Part shown: in pieces, positions 1 through 8,070 of the stretch
Layout of the letters: each line of letters opens with the position of its first letter
Position numbering within the stretch: position 1 is the first letter of the stretch
NCBI GenBank assembly: GCA_017433295.1
Contig: JAFRHL010000037.1
Location: forward strand, 1 to 64,000
Length of the DNA stretch: 64,000 nucleotides
Direction of reading: 5' to 3'
From: Eubacterium sp.
GTDB taxonomy: Bacteria; Bacillota; Clostridia; Lachnospirales; Lachnospiraceae
Notes under the pieces: model-generated
What the model was told of the DNA's origin: nothing
Seen by the model: the letters and a program-made list of their open reading frames with translations, nothing else
Database searches by the model: none
Program-made: the position numbers and the translations under genes

Positions 1-1362
1 AAGGGCGACTGCGACACGGATCGCGCTGTATGCGTCGTTGCACTGGCCCATATCCATGATGCGGGGCAGTCCTCCAATCGTACCGATATCCAGATCATTG
101 AAGCGGTACTTTCCGCATGCCAGTGTCAGGATTACCGTGTCTGCAGGAGCCTGCTTTACGAATTCGGTGTAATAGTTCCTTCCGGGCTTCGCTCCGTCAC
201 AGCCTCCGACCAGGAAGAAGTGACGGATCGCACCGCCCTTCACGGCCTCGATGACAGTATCAGCAACACCGAGAACGGCACTGTGGCTGAAACCTGTGGT
301 GACAGTGGTGCCGCCATTGATTCCAGTGAACTGCGTGTCTTCGGAAAAACCTCCCAGTTCGAGGGCTTTCTCGATGACCGGAGTAAAGTCTTTGTCTTCT
401 CCGATATGTACGACCTCTGGATAGGAAACAACCTCTGTTGTAAACACGCGGTCTTTGTAGCTTGCCTTAGGAGGCATCAGGCAGTTGGTGGTGAATAAAA
501 TCGGTGCCGGGATGTTCGCAAATTCCTTCTGCTGATTCTGCCAAGCCGTACCGAAGTTGCCTTTTAGATGAGGATATTTCCGGAGCTCAGGATAAGCATG
601 TGCAGGAAGCATTTCACCGTGTGTATAGATGTTGATCCCTTTGTCCTTCGTCTGTTCAAGCAGCTGCTTCAGGTCATAAAGATCGTGGCCGGTGATTACG
701 ATAAAGGGGCCCTTTTCGACCAGCAGAGGTACTGTCACTGGAGTGGGGTTGCCATAGGTCTCGGTATTCGCCTTGTCAAGCATCTCCATGCACTTGAAGT
801 TGACCTCACCGACCTCCAGAACGATGGGAAGCAGTTCATTCATACCCCAGTCTTCACCGATAGCAAAGAGCGCCTTGGCAATAAACTCATTCACCTTCGA
901 ATCGGTATATCCCAGCACATCGGCGTGATAAGCGTATGCCGCAACACCTCTGATTCCAAACAGGATCAATGATTTCAGACTGCGGATGTCTTCGTCAGCA
1001 TCCCATACTTTGGACATCTCGTAATCATCATTCCTGCCGCAAGGGGCTCCGCAATCCGAGCAGTTGGGAACGAGTTTTTCTTTTTCAGCGTGTACCTCAT
1101 CGATCAGCGCTTGGATGGTCACTTCATTGAAGTTCACATTGGTAATGGTCGTAAACAGCCCTTTGACCAACAGCTTATAGGTATCCTCCGTTGGCTGAGT
1201 ATTACCGTCTGTCGCACGAGCAAGACCAATCAGAGCGCCGGTCAGCTGATCCTGCAATCCGGCAACATCAGCCTTCTTGCCGCATACTCCGGCAGCTCCG
1301 GTACATCCTTTACAGCCTGCCGTCTGTTCACACTGAAAACAAAACATCTGAGTGTTCATCAT
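1..1362 (-). CDS. hcp: Hydroxylamine reductase / hybrid cluster protein (3' end outside window)
   Basis: Reading the minus strand from 1362 gives 454 codons without a stop, running off the left edge; the family is usually about 530-550 residues, so the C-terminus is missing. The N-terminus carries the CFQCEQTAGCKGC motif followed by GVCGK, that is C-x2-C-x8-C-x6-C, the usual cysteine pattern for the N-terminal [4Fe-4S] cluster of the short Hcp class. Downstream blocks NCSDCGAPCGR, GHDLYDLKQLLEQT, TNCLMPP and GGCDGAKPGR are typical of Hcp. The family reduces hydroxylamine in vitro and is linked to nitric oxide detoxification in anaerobes. The start has a strong AGGAGG site; ATG at 1359 is equally possible. 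It is followed 16 bases upstream by the Fe-S gene, with which it is probably co-transcribed. Confidence 0.93.
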   Translation of the reverse strand, partial: MMNTQMFCFQCEQTAGCKGCTGAAGVCGKKADVAGLQDQLTGALIGLARATDGNTQPTEDTYKLLVKGLFTTITNVNFNEVTIQALIDEVHAEKEKLVPNCSDCGAPCGRNDDYEMSKVWDADEDIRSLKSLILFGIRGVAAYAYHADVLGYTDSKVNEFIAKALFAIGEDWGMNELLPIVLEVGEVNFKCMEMLDKANTETYGNPTPVTVPLLVEKGPFIVITGHDLYDLKQLLEQTKDKGINIYTHGEMLPAHAYPELRKYPHLKGNFGTAWQNQQKEFANIPAPILFTTNCLMPPKASYKDRVFTTEVVSYPEVVHIGEDKDFTPVIEKALELGGFSEDTQFTGINGGTTVTTGFSHSAVLGVADTVIEAVKGGAIRHFFLVGGCDGAKPGRNYYTEFVKQAPADTVILTLACGKYRFNDLDIGTIGGLPRIMDMGQCNDAYSAIRVAVAL

Positions 1363-1378
1363 CTGTTCCTCCTTCACC

Positions 1379-2188
1379 TTAATCTAAGATATGTCCGTCC
1401 CGGCTGATCGTTACGACCTGCCAAGGAATAAATTTCCCGCTTGCCTTGAGAGCGTTCTCAGCAGCCCTCTGCAATCCGCCGCAGCAGGGCACCTCCATCC
1501 GCACAATAGTTACACTCTTGATGTCGTTGTCCCGGATGATCGCAGTCAGTTTTTCCGTATAGTCTACATCATCCAGCTTGGGGCAACCGATAATTGTAAC
1601 CTTACCTTTCATAAATTCCTCATGCATATTGGCATAAGCATAGGCCGTACAATCCGCCGCGATCAGCAGCTTTGCGCCTTCGAAAAATGGAGCCTGTGCC
1701 GGTACCAGCTTGATCTGGCAGGGCCACTGGTTAAGACGGGAGACAGGATGGAATCCCGAATTGGGGGCATCTGTCTGAGCCGCTTCTTCTTCCCGCTTGA
1801 ACTGCATCATACGGGAGCCGGGGCAGCCACCGGCAGGATGCTGTCCACCTGCTGCCAGATGGGCCATCATTGCGGCTTTGCGTTTTGTCTCGTCCTCAAT
1901 CTGCATAATCTCTTCTGCTGACATGGATTTTCCTCCTTCCGCTGATGCAGCTTCCTGCTGTGCTGCCTTTACCGCTGCTTCATCGTAAGCCGGAGCTTCA
2001 CGCTCCTCGAAAGTGATCGCACCGGTAGGGCATCCTGGCAGGCAATCTCCGAAACCGTCGCAGAAATTCTCCCTGACCAGTTTTGCCTTACCATTTATGA
2101 TATCAATGGCACCCTCATGGCAGGCGCTGGCGCACAGTCCGCAGCCGTTGCACTTCTCTTCATCGATCTTGATGATTTTCCGGATCAT
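1379..2188 (-). CDS. Ferredoxin-domain Fe-S protein co-transcribed with hcp
   Basis: A 269-residue protein. I chose ATG 2188 because it has AGGAGG eight bases upstream and puts the ferredoxin domain at the N-terminus; the reading frame is open further upstream without a good site. Residues about 9-30 hold a [4Fe-4S] motif (CNGCGLCASACHEGAI) and about 42-60 a second, looser one (CDGFGDCLPGCPTGAI). A middle segment has HPAGGCPGS. The C-terminal half, with ADCTAYAY, IIGCPKLDD and VPCCGG, is a cysteine-bearing domain often found with this type of ferredoxin. It lies directly before hcp in the same orientation, so electron delivery to Hcp is the natural inference; the sequence does not prove it. 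Confidence 0.85.
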   Translation of the reverse strand: MIRKIIKIDEEKCNGCGLCASACHEGAIDIINGKAKLVRENFCDGFGDCLPGCPTGAITFEEREAPAYDEAAVKAAQQEAASAEGGKSMSAEEIMQIEDETKRKAAMMAHLAAGGQHPAGGCPGSRMMQFKREEEAAQTDAPNSGFHPVSRLNQWPCQIKLVPAQAPFFEGAKLLIAADCTAYAYANMHEEFMKGKVTIIGCPKLDDVDYTEKLTAIIRDNDIKSVTIVRMEVPCCGGLQRAAENALKASGKFIPWQVVTISRDGHILD

Positions 2189-2225
2189 TTGTGGGCTCCT
2201 CCTTTGGCTCTCTTGATTCTGTGCC

Positions 2226-2248
2226 TTGATTATAGTATAATATATCAA
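2226..2248. promoter_or_regulatory. AT-rich divergent promoter core with TTGAT/ATCAA arms
   Basis: Between the hcp-type operon and the Crp/Fnr gene, TTGAT at 2226-2230 and ATCAA at 2244-2248 form an inverted pair around an AT-rich core. The core contains TATAAT reading right, and TATACT or TATAAT reading left, so it could serve as the -10 region for both directions. The arms are identical to Fnr half-sites but are 13 bases apart instead of 4, so a promoter core is the safer reading. Confidence 0.4.
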
Positions 2249-2256
2249 ACAGTTCG

Positions 2257-2270
2257 GTTGTATTTACAAC
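2257..2270. promoter_or_regulatory. Candidate Fnr-type operator (GTTGT-N4-ACAAC)
   Basis: A perfect inverted repeat of GTTGT (2257-2261) and ACAAC (2266-2270) with a 4-base spacer, the same 14-base geometry as Crp/Fnr-family sites. It lies 14 bases before the start codon of the Crp/Fnr gene and downstream of the putative -10 region. This fits autoregulation and possibly control of the divergent hcp unit. Confidence 0.5.
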
Positions 2271-2284
2271 GGAAAGGAACTTTT

Positions 2285-2944
2285 ATGAAAGAATTTATTC
2301 CCGTGCTGAAGAGGACAAAACTGTTCGCCGGTGTAGGCGAGGATGATATCACTGCCATGCTTTCTTGCCTCGGCGCAAGACTTCGCACATTCAAAAAGGG
2401 AGACTATGTGCTGCGGCAAGGTGAGCATCTGGGTGACATTCTTGTCCTTGCGGAGGGGAAGCTCCACATTCAGAGAGATGATTACTGGGGCAACCGAAGT
2501 ATCCTCGGACATATCGGAATCGGAGAAATATTCGGCGAGGCATATGTGGCACCGGAAAGCGGAACACTCCTGAATGACGTCGTTGCGTTGGAAGACAGTG
2601 CGGTTTTTTTCTTTGATGTGAAGCGCGTTATTACGACCTGTTCATCCGCATGCCGTTTCCATACGATGGTCGTCCAAAATCTGTTCTTTGCGATTTCTGA
2701 AAAGAACAGGAGCTTGGTTCAGAAGCTGGATTATATGTCAAGGCGTACGACGAGAGAAAAACTGCTTTCTTATCTTTCCGAAGAGGCGAAGAAACAGAAT
2801 AGTCCTTACATCACGATTCCGTATAACCGGCAGCAGCTCGCGGACTACTTGTCTGTCGACAGGAGCGCAATGTCGAATGAACTGTGTAAGATGCGTGATG
2901 AAGGACTTCTGGAGTATGAGAAAAATCGATTTAAGTTGTTATAA
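2285..2944 (+). CDS. Crp/Fnr family transcriptional regulator
   Basis: A 219-residue protein with an N-terminal cyclic-nucleotide-binding-type beta barrel (about residues 10-120, with GDYVLRQGEHLGDILVL and IGEIFGE) and a C-terminal winged helix (about 145-219, including YNRQQLADYLSVDRSAMSNE as recognition region). The start follows GGAAAGGAAC at the right distance. I see no N-terminal cysteine cluster of the FNR kind, so it probably senses through heme or another ligand, or indirectly. It is divergent from hcp; in anaerobes such regulators (HcpR-like) commonly control hcp in response to nitrosative stress. That role is inferred from position. Confidence 0.85.
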   Translation: MKEFIPVLKRTKLFAGVGEDDITAMLSCLGARLRTFKKGDYVLRQGEHLGDILVLAEGKLHIQRDDYWGNRSILGHIGIGEIFGEAYVAPESGTLLNDVVALEDSAVFFFDVKRVITTCSSACRFHTMVVQNLFFAISEKNRSLVQKLDYMSRRTTREKLLSYLSEEAKKQNSPYITIPYNRQQLADYLSVDRSAMSNELCKMRDEGLLEYEKNRFKLL

Positions 2945-2962
2945 AATGGATCGGAGGACGCC

Positions 2963-3076
2963 ATGAAACAGATATCGAATAAGGAATATGAGAAATACCA
3001 GCAGTACCAGACCGACAAGCTGCATGGAGACAGAGAACCGTCCCCTGTCTCCTTCCTGTCTCCTAATTCTTCATAA
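2963..3076 (+). pseudogene. Small conserved-type protein, C-terminus replaced by the 27-bp repeat
   Basis: An excellent GGAGG site precedes ATG 2963. The first 22 residues (MKQISNKEYEKYQQYQTDK, then LHG) read like the start of a small clostridial protein family of about 60 residues. From codon 22, at base 3026, the reading frame is exactly the palindromic repeat (GDREPSPVS), followed by FLSPNSS and a stop at 3076. The normal C-terminal half is therefore missing. The last 14 bases overlap the convergent histidine kinase gene. Family membership is from memory; the abrupt junction with the repeat is seen directly. Confidence 0.5.
3026..3052 (+). repeat. 27-bp palindromic repeat, copy 1
   Basis: Arms GGAGACAG and CTGTCTCC enclose the 11-base loop AGAACCGTCCC. 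The right arm is echoed again at 3055-3062. The copy lies inside the truncated small gene, in its reading frame. The GGAG base of the stem is like that of REP elements mobilised by RAYT transposases, but no such gene is present here. Confidence 0.9.
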
Positions 3077-4382
3077 TCAGTGTGAAACGGAGTTTTCCTT
3101 CCCTGGTCTCGCCTGCTGTCAGGGTCCCATTGTTTTTTTCCGCAACGGACCGTGCGATGGCAAGTCCCAGTCCAAATCCGTTTTTGCCATCTGCATTGCT
3201 TCGTGACCGGTCTCCTCTGGTGAACCGGTCAAACATGGTTTCCAGCTTGTCCGGTTCTATGTTCCTTGCCCAGTCATTTTCTGTCTCAAAGAAGATCTTC
3301 CTTGCCTTCTGGTAAAGGCGGACCCGGATTACCTGATCTCCCCGGCTGTATTTGATGGCATTATCCATAAGGATGGAAAAGATCTGCCGGATCGAATTTT
3401 CATCGGCATGTACAGACAGGTCATTTTCGATATCGGATAGCAGATGCCTGCCGGCGGAGTTTGCAACAGGCCCATATAGTTCTACACACTCAATGGCTGC
3501 TTCGCTGATGGAAAAGGGTTCTATCATCAGAGCCGTTCCCTGCTCATCCATTTTTGAAAGGTAAACCAGACTGGTTACAAGATTTCTCAGCTTGCCGACC
3601 TGTTTTTTTGTTCCTTCTACCCACTCGTTTTGTCCCAGGTCCATAGTCAGGATATCCATGTTTGTGGCGATGACGGAGAGGGGTGTCTTCAGTTCATGAC
3701 CGGCATCTGTGATAAAACGTTTTTGTTTTTCCATGCTTTCTACCAGTGGTTGTATTGCTCTGTTGGATGTAAAAACGATAAAGAGGAAGGCAACCAGAGT
3801 TCCAAATAATCCAACGGCTATGGTGATCATCCACAGATCCGACAGGCTTCGGGCGTCTTCTGAACAGTCAAGTAATGAGATCATTTTTGTTCCCTTGTCA
3901 TCCGTCTGGATCTGATAGCGGTAATAATCCTGGTATCCAGTGCCTTTTCCGGCACGGAGGATTTTTGATGCTAGACGGTCAGCCTCTTCGTCGGTCATTA
4001 TGTCAGTATTACTGGAATAGAGATTGGTGGTGCCGTCTGAGTCCACTGTGATTACAAGAAACCGGCCGCCATATTGCATGATGGCAGAGCCGCGGCCTCC
4101 TTTAAAGCCTTTTCTTTTATGACCCTTTCCCCTTGACTGGAAGGGGGTGTTTTCCGTCATGTCTCCATAGGAATATCCGTCAGATTTTTCATCTTTATCG
4201 TCGGAGATATCCGAAAGATTTTGCAGGGTTTTCTCCTGCTGCTTCCGAACCTGCGCAAGGCGTAGAAGATTGATGGAAAGCACCAGGAGCAGGACGGCAA
4301 TAAATGTGGCCGCAGTCGCCCCCAGTATGAATTTTCTCCGGGCATTTTTTATCATTATATCCTGATGTGTACTGGTAATCAT
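3063..4382 (-). CDS. Membrane sensor histidine kinase
   Basis: A 439-residue kinase with TM1 at about 18-40, an extracytoplasmic loop of about 145 residues that is basic and glycine-rich in part (KGHKRKGFKGGRG), TM2 at about 186-208, a short linker, the DHp helix with the phospho-acceptor in DAGHELKTPLSVI, and a HATPase domain with DNAIKYS, FDRFTRGDRS and FGLGLAIAR. No clear HAMP domain is visible. It is the last gene of a leftward unit whose first genes are the double-cubane protein and its activase, and it follows its response regulator by 36 bases. The start is uncertain: ATG 4382 or the in-frame ATG nine codons later. Confidence 0.9.
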   Translation of the reverse strand: MITSTHQDIMIKNARRKFILGATAATFIAVLLLVLSINLLRLAQVRKQQEKTLQNLSDISDDKDEKSDGYSYGDMTENTPFQSRGKGHKRKGFKGGRGSAIMQYGGRFLVITVDSDGTTNLYSSNTDIMTDEEADRLASKILRAGKGTGYQDYYRYQIQTDDKGTKMISLLDCSEDARSLSDLWMITIAVGLFGTLVAFLFIVFTSNRAIQPLVESMEKQKRFITDAGHELKTPLSVIATNMDILTMDLGQNEWVEGTKKQVGKLRNLVTSLVYLSKMDEQGTALMIEPFSISEAAIECVELYGPVANSAGRHLLSDIENDLSVHADENSIRQIFSILMDNAIKYSRGDQVIRVRLYQKARKIFFETENDWARNIEPDKLETMFDRFTRGDRSRSNADGKNGFGLGLAIARSVAEKNNGTLTAGETREGKLRFTLIMKN

Positions 4383-4418
4383 AACTTACTGCTCCATAAT
4401 AGATAATGCACATGATTT

Positions 4419-5084
4419 TTATTCCATCACGTATCCGGCTCCGCGTACCATGCGGATATGAACATCGGAACCGATCTGGGAGAGTGCTTTGCGCAGCGTA
4501 GAGATATTCACCCATACCACATTGATCTCAGCTTCTGTATCCCATCCCCAGATATGAACCATCATTTTCTCTGCTGACAGGATGATTCCGGGAGAACGCA
4601 GGAACATTTCCGCCAGCTGAAAGGTTTTTTTAGAAAGCGCGGCCTGTTTTTTGCCGCAGGATAGCCGGTAGGTCGTGCAGTCGAGGGATATATCCCTGAA
4701 ATGCAGTATATCCGGTGTAAATTGCTGTGAACGGCGAAGCAGGGCACGGACCCGGGCGAGCAGTTCTCCGCCTGCAAAGGGCTTGGTCAGATAATCATCC
4801 GCACCTGCATCTAATCCATCGATCCGGTCTTCAATCTCATCCATGGCGGTAAGGAGCATCACAGGGATCCGGCAGCCTTCCTTCCGGATCCGGCGGACGA
4901 CTTCATCCCCGTTCATATCCGGCATCATGACATCGAGAATGGCTGCGTCATAATCCCCTTCCACGAGATATTCATAAGCATCTCTGCCATTATCCACCGC
5001 ATCGACCACATAATTACTCCTTTCCAGGAGCGTGACCACACCTCGGACAACGTCCGGATCATCTTCGGCAAATAAAAGTTTCAT
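4419..5084 (-). CDS. OmpR-family response regulator
   Basis: A 221-residue protein with an N-terminal receiver (acidic pair E7-D9, phospho-acceptor D51 in ILDVMMPDMNG, conserved Lys in DYLTKPF) and a C-terminal winged-helix DNA-binding domain (about 125-221, ending VRGAGYVME). AGGAGG lies seven bases before the ATG. Partner of the adjacent kinase. OmpR-type proteins bind direct repeats at a 10-11 bp period; exactly such repeats occur at 8071-8091 in the divergent promoter of this locus, so local control is a reasonable inference. Confidence 0.93.
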   Translation of the reverse strand: MKLLFAEDDPDVVRGVVTLLERSNYVVDAVDNGRDAYEYLVEGDYDAAILDVMMPDMNGDEVVRRIRKEGCRIPVMLLTAMDEIEDRIDGLDAGADDYLTKPFAGGELLARVRALLRRSQQFTPDILHFRDISLDCTTYRLSCGKKQAALSKKTFQLAEMFLRSPGIILSAEKMMVHIWGWDTEAEINVVWVNISTLRKALSQIGSDVHIRMVRGAGYVME

Positions 5085-5168
5085 TTCTGGCCTCCTGAAT
5101 TCCTTATTACTATATAATTATAAAGTAAGCAGCCATAATAAGCAACCATGGTACCTCCCCAAAAAACA

Positions 5169-5252
5169 GGAACAGTCTGTATTAAACGGCCGGGTTATTC
5201 CCGGCAAAGTTGGAACAGCCTGTATTAAGCAGCCAGAGTACTCCCGGCAAAG
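5169..5252. repeat. Tandem 43-bp duplication at the 3' end of the membrane protein gene
   Basis: Two imperfect copies start at 5169 and 5212 (period 43, about 80-85% identical by eye), each beginning GGAACAG and ending CCCGGCAAAG. The second copy encodes the last residues of the CcdA/TauE-like protein and its stop; the first is a non-coding duplicate just downstream of that stop. Confidence 0.7.
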
Positions 5253-5929
5253 CAGGACCAGGCAAAATATACGGCCACTACGATATAACAGGCAGCCCGG
5301 AACCAGTCGAGATATTTTGGAATCTCCTGGTATATCCGCACCGCAAGGATCCCGGACAGCAGGAGCAGGATCAGCATGGGAGAGATGGCACTTGCCATGG
5401 CAAAGACTGCCCCGACCATGGCTGCATTTGGGAAGGGTAAGGTTGCACAGTATCCGGCTATGAAAATCAGAGGGGCGCATGGTGTGATCCCATATCCCAG
5501 ACCCATAAAAAAGATGGCGGCTGTTCTCATCTTTGCAGGGCAGGCATCGTGCCCGGATGTGCCGGCGTGGTTACAGTGTGCACACTTCTTCCTTCCGGCT
5601 TTCTCTTTCCAGAGGTCATAAAGCAGCCATAATGCCATAGCCATCATACAGACATCAACGACTTTTATCAGAGGAACCTGCCCCATGTAACCTTCTTTGT
5701 CAAGCAAATGTTTTCCCGCAAAAGAAGATGCCAGGCAGATGGAAACGACAGCAATGATCTTTCCAAGATAAAAGGTCAGAAAGCCGGCAAAAGATTGCCG
5801 AAAGCTTCTGGCATGTGTCATCAGATATCCGGAAAGAAAGGCGCTGATCCCCGATCCGCAGCAGGTCCCGCATCCCACACCGACACTCCCTGCGGTAGCA
5901 ATGCCGGAGAGCATGATTTCCCATCCCAT
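5225..5929 (-). CDS. CcdA/TauE-like cysteine-rich membrane protein
   Basis: A 234-residue protein with six or so hydrophobic helices. TM1 carries VGCGTCCGSG and a central helix GYGITPCAP, placed like the paired reactive cysteines of the DsbD/CcdA and TauE/SafE-UreH superfamily. The cytoplasmic-looking middle loop is Cys/His-rich (KKCAHCNHAG, then GHDACPAK), unusual for these families. It starts three bases after the activase stop, with AAGGAGGG inside the activase end, so it is translationally coupled. Thiol or electron transfer across the membrane fits the redox neighbourhood; small-molecule export is the alternative. Confidence 0.7.
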   Translation of the reverse strand: MGWEIMLSGIATAGSVGVGCGTCCGSGISAFLSGYLMTHARSFRQSFAGFLTFYLGKIIAVVSICLASSFAGKHLLDKEGYMGQVPLIKVVDVCMMAMALWLLYDLWKEKAGRKKCAHCNHAGTSGHDACPAKMRTAAIFFMGLGYGITPCAPLIFIAGYCATLPFPNAAMVGAVFAMASAISPMLILLLLSGILAVRIYQEIPKYLDWFRAACYIVVAVYFAWSCFAGSTLAA

Positions 5930-5931
5930 GA

Positions 5932-6720
5932 TCAGGCCCTCCTTGTGCTGGCGATCAAAGCAGCACCGATGGCACCGTTGAACTGGGGATGGCGGGCGAC
6001 AAAGATGTCTTCCATCAGTTCGTCTTCAAATGCTTTCCTGAGGCCGATGTTCATCGCTCCACCGCCTGTCATGAGGATGTCTCCCCGCTTTTCATTCTTT
6101 TTCATCATCTTTATGATCCTTCGGGCCATGGACTGGTGCATCCCTGCCAGGATATCGCGGCGGTCGAATTTGCGGGCGATCAGGGATATGACCTCCGACT
6201 GGGCGAATACAACGCAGGTACTGTTGATATCGCAGGGTTCTGAGGCATCAAGAGATAAAGGCCCCACCTGGTCGATGGTCGTCTCCAGGATCTGGGCAAT
6301 GACCTCCATGAATTTCCCGGTCCCTGCGGCACATTTGTCATTCATGCTGAAATTTTTCACCACATAGTGGTCATCCAGATAGATGATCTTGCTGTCCTGG
6401 CCTCCGATATCTATGATCATTCCGGGACGATAGTCAGCAGGCGCTGTCATCCTTACCCCATAAGCATGGGCCGTGATCTCGGAAATGTCATCGTCTGCCA
6501 CTTCCAGGATTTTCCGGCTGTAGCCTGTGGCCATAATATAACCAATCTGATCTGGTGTGATGTGGTTTCTTTTGCAGAGATCCTGTATCAGCCGGTCTGC
6601 GGCTCCATTGTTATCAATTCCCGTATTACATACCAGTGTGTCAACCACATGGCCGTCTTTTATCATGGCAGCCTTCAGATAGGTGGAACCACCATCCAGT
6701 CCGATAAAATATTTCCCCAT
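5932..6720 (-). CDS. ATP-dependent activase of the HgdC/BadF/BadG family
   Basis: A 262-residue ASKHA-fold ATPase: phosphate-binding GLDGGSTYLKA at the N-terminus, DIGGQDSK in the middle, and NDKCAAGTGKF, whose cysteine normally ligates the [4Fe-4S] cluster bridging the homodimer, with a second ligand in STCVVFAQSEVI. The length is typical. Such proteins use ATP to fire a low-potential electron into a 2-hydroxyacyl-CoA dehydratase, benzoyl-CoA reductase or double-cubane protein. It lies 11 bases downstream of the double-cubane-type gene, the obvious partner. Start 6720 has AGGAGG. Confidence 0.92.
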   Translation of the reverse strand: MGKYFIGLDGGSTYLKAAMIKDGHVVDTLVCNTGIDNNGAADRLIQDLCKRNHITPDQIGYIMATGYSRKILEVADDDISEITAHAYGVRMTAPADYRPGMIIDIGGQDSKIIYLDDHYVVKNFSMNDKCAAGTGKFMEVIAQILETTIDQVGPLSLDASEPCDINSTCVVFAQSEVISLIARKFDRRDILAGMHQSMARRIIKMMKKNEKRGDILMTGGGAMNIGLRKAFEDELMEDIFVARHPQFNGAIGAALIASTRRA

Positions 6721-6731
6721 ATGAGCCTCCT

Positions 6732-8030
6732 TTAAACTCTGTGTTGTGCCGGTCCTTTTTGTAATTTGATCATTTCTATAAATGCTTCGATCCGGATCCG
6801 TAACTGTTCTATGTCTTCTTCGTTGTAGTCTGTTTCCAGCCGGATTACCGGGATCCCGAGTCTTCCAAGGTCTTCTTCGATCTGTTTGTATTCAAAATCA
6901 TAGACAAGGCATCCCCGGAGTACATGATAGACAAGGCCTTCGATCTGATAATCGCGGATCATCTGACGGATACGGTAGATCCTTTGTTTATTATCCGCAA
7001 ATGTAGGACAGGAGCAGGGGCGGATGGCGCGTACTGCCAGGGCCCGGACCAGTCCATCGAAGCTTTCGTCGGTGGGAACCACCGGGTCGGACATGCCCCG
7101 TTCTCCCATGCAGGTCTCATCAGCTGCAACTACTCCGCCCATTTCTTCAATCAGAAGAGGGATCTTAATATTAGGAAAAATGATGGGTGACCCTGTGATC
7201 ATTACACGGGGAAGCTGCCTTTTTGTAAATGGTTTTTTGAGCCGGACCCTTTTTTCAAGAGCATCATTTACTCCCCTGACCTGGTCTGCCCATATCCCTG
7301 CATTCATATAGGCGGCTGCATTCATCATGGCCATGCTGTGGGTTCCCCGCATCAGATAGGGCATTTGTTTTTTTAAGGAAAGGAATCGGGACAGTTCATA
7401 GGCTGCCTGCCCGGTCATACGAATGGCCCCGGCCAGAGAATCATAGCTGATCCTTTTCCCGGTCAGGTCTTCGAGTTTTTCCATAAAGAGGTAGAGTTCC
7501 TCAACATACTGCTCGATATCCTCATCTTCTTTCTTTACCGGTACATGAAGCACCACCAGCTCCCGTTCCCCGGACAGCATACCGGCGATCTTTTTTTTGC
7601 AGTCGCATGTAATGGGGACCACCATCAGCCGGCAATCACGATAAAGGGGCATGGTATCGGTGCTTTGGAAACCTTCCACCGCTTTCACCAGGGGGCAGGC
7701 ATCTCTGGGAACTTTGTCATCCCCCACAGAAAATGCGGTATAGCTGCCGCTGCATAGTTTAACAGGTTGTGCACCCGCCGCATAGACCAGCTCCTGGGGA
7801 GCCATCACACAATAGGTTCCGACCATCGGGATATCCTCCGGAATATCCAGTCTTTCCATTTTGGTATATACCTTGTCCAGTATGTCGAAAAACCGTGTCA
7901 TTTCTTCCGGCGCACCGCTTAATTCTTTCATCCTTCTTAAGTATCGGATGGAAGTATAGGATGATTTCCTTTGAAATCGCTCTTTCATCCGGGCTTCTTT
8001 ATCCGATGTCTTTCGATCTTTTTCTTCCAT
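6732..8030 (-). CDS. Double-cubane cluster protein (2-hydroxyacyl-CoA dehydratase D family)
   Basis: A 432-residue member of the HgdB/FldC superfamily. Ten cysteines are present (C74, C93, C112, C133, C142, C144, C307, C339, C341, C374), in blocks GTYCVMAPQE, RDACPLVK, PITCDCKKK, IRPCSCPTFADN and RGCLVYDFE. This richness and the single subunit with its own activase fit the double-cubane proteins, which bind an [8Fe-9S]-type cluster and reduce small molecules with ATP, better than a two-subunit dehydratase. No acyl-CoA transferase or second cysteine-bearing subunit is nearby. The substrate is unknown. First gene of the leftward unit, AGGAGG before the ATG. Confidence 0.85.
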   Translation of the reverse strand: MEEKDRKTSDKEARMKERFQRKSSYTSIRYLRRMKELSGAPEEMTRFFDILDKVYTKMERLDIPEDIPMVGTYCVMAPQELVYAAGAQPVKLCSGSYTAFSVGDDKVPRDACPLVKAVEGFQSTDTMPLYRDCRLMVVPITCDCKKKIAGMLSGERELVVLHVPVKKEDEDIEQYVEELYLFMEKLEDLTGKRISYDSLAGAIRMTGQAAYELSRFLSLKKQMPYLMRGTHSMAMMNAAAYMNAGIWADQVRGVNDALEKRVRLKKPFTKRQLPRVMITGSPIIFPNIKIPLLIEEMGGVVAADETCMGERGMSDPVVPTDESFDGLVRALAVRAIRPCSCPTFADNKQRIYRIRQMIRDYQIEGLVYHVLRGCLVYDFEYKQIEEDLGRLGIPVIRLETDYNEEDIEQLRIRIEAFIEMIKLQKGPAQHRV

Positions 8031-8070
8031 AAAGGAACCTCCTGATTTTTATGTGTCGAGTATAACCGGT

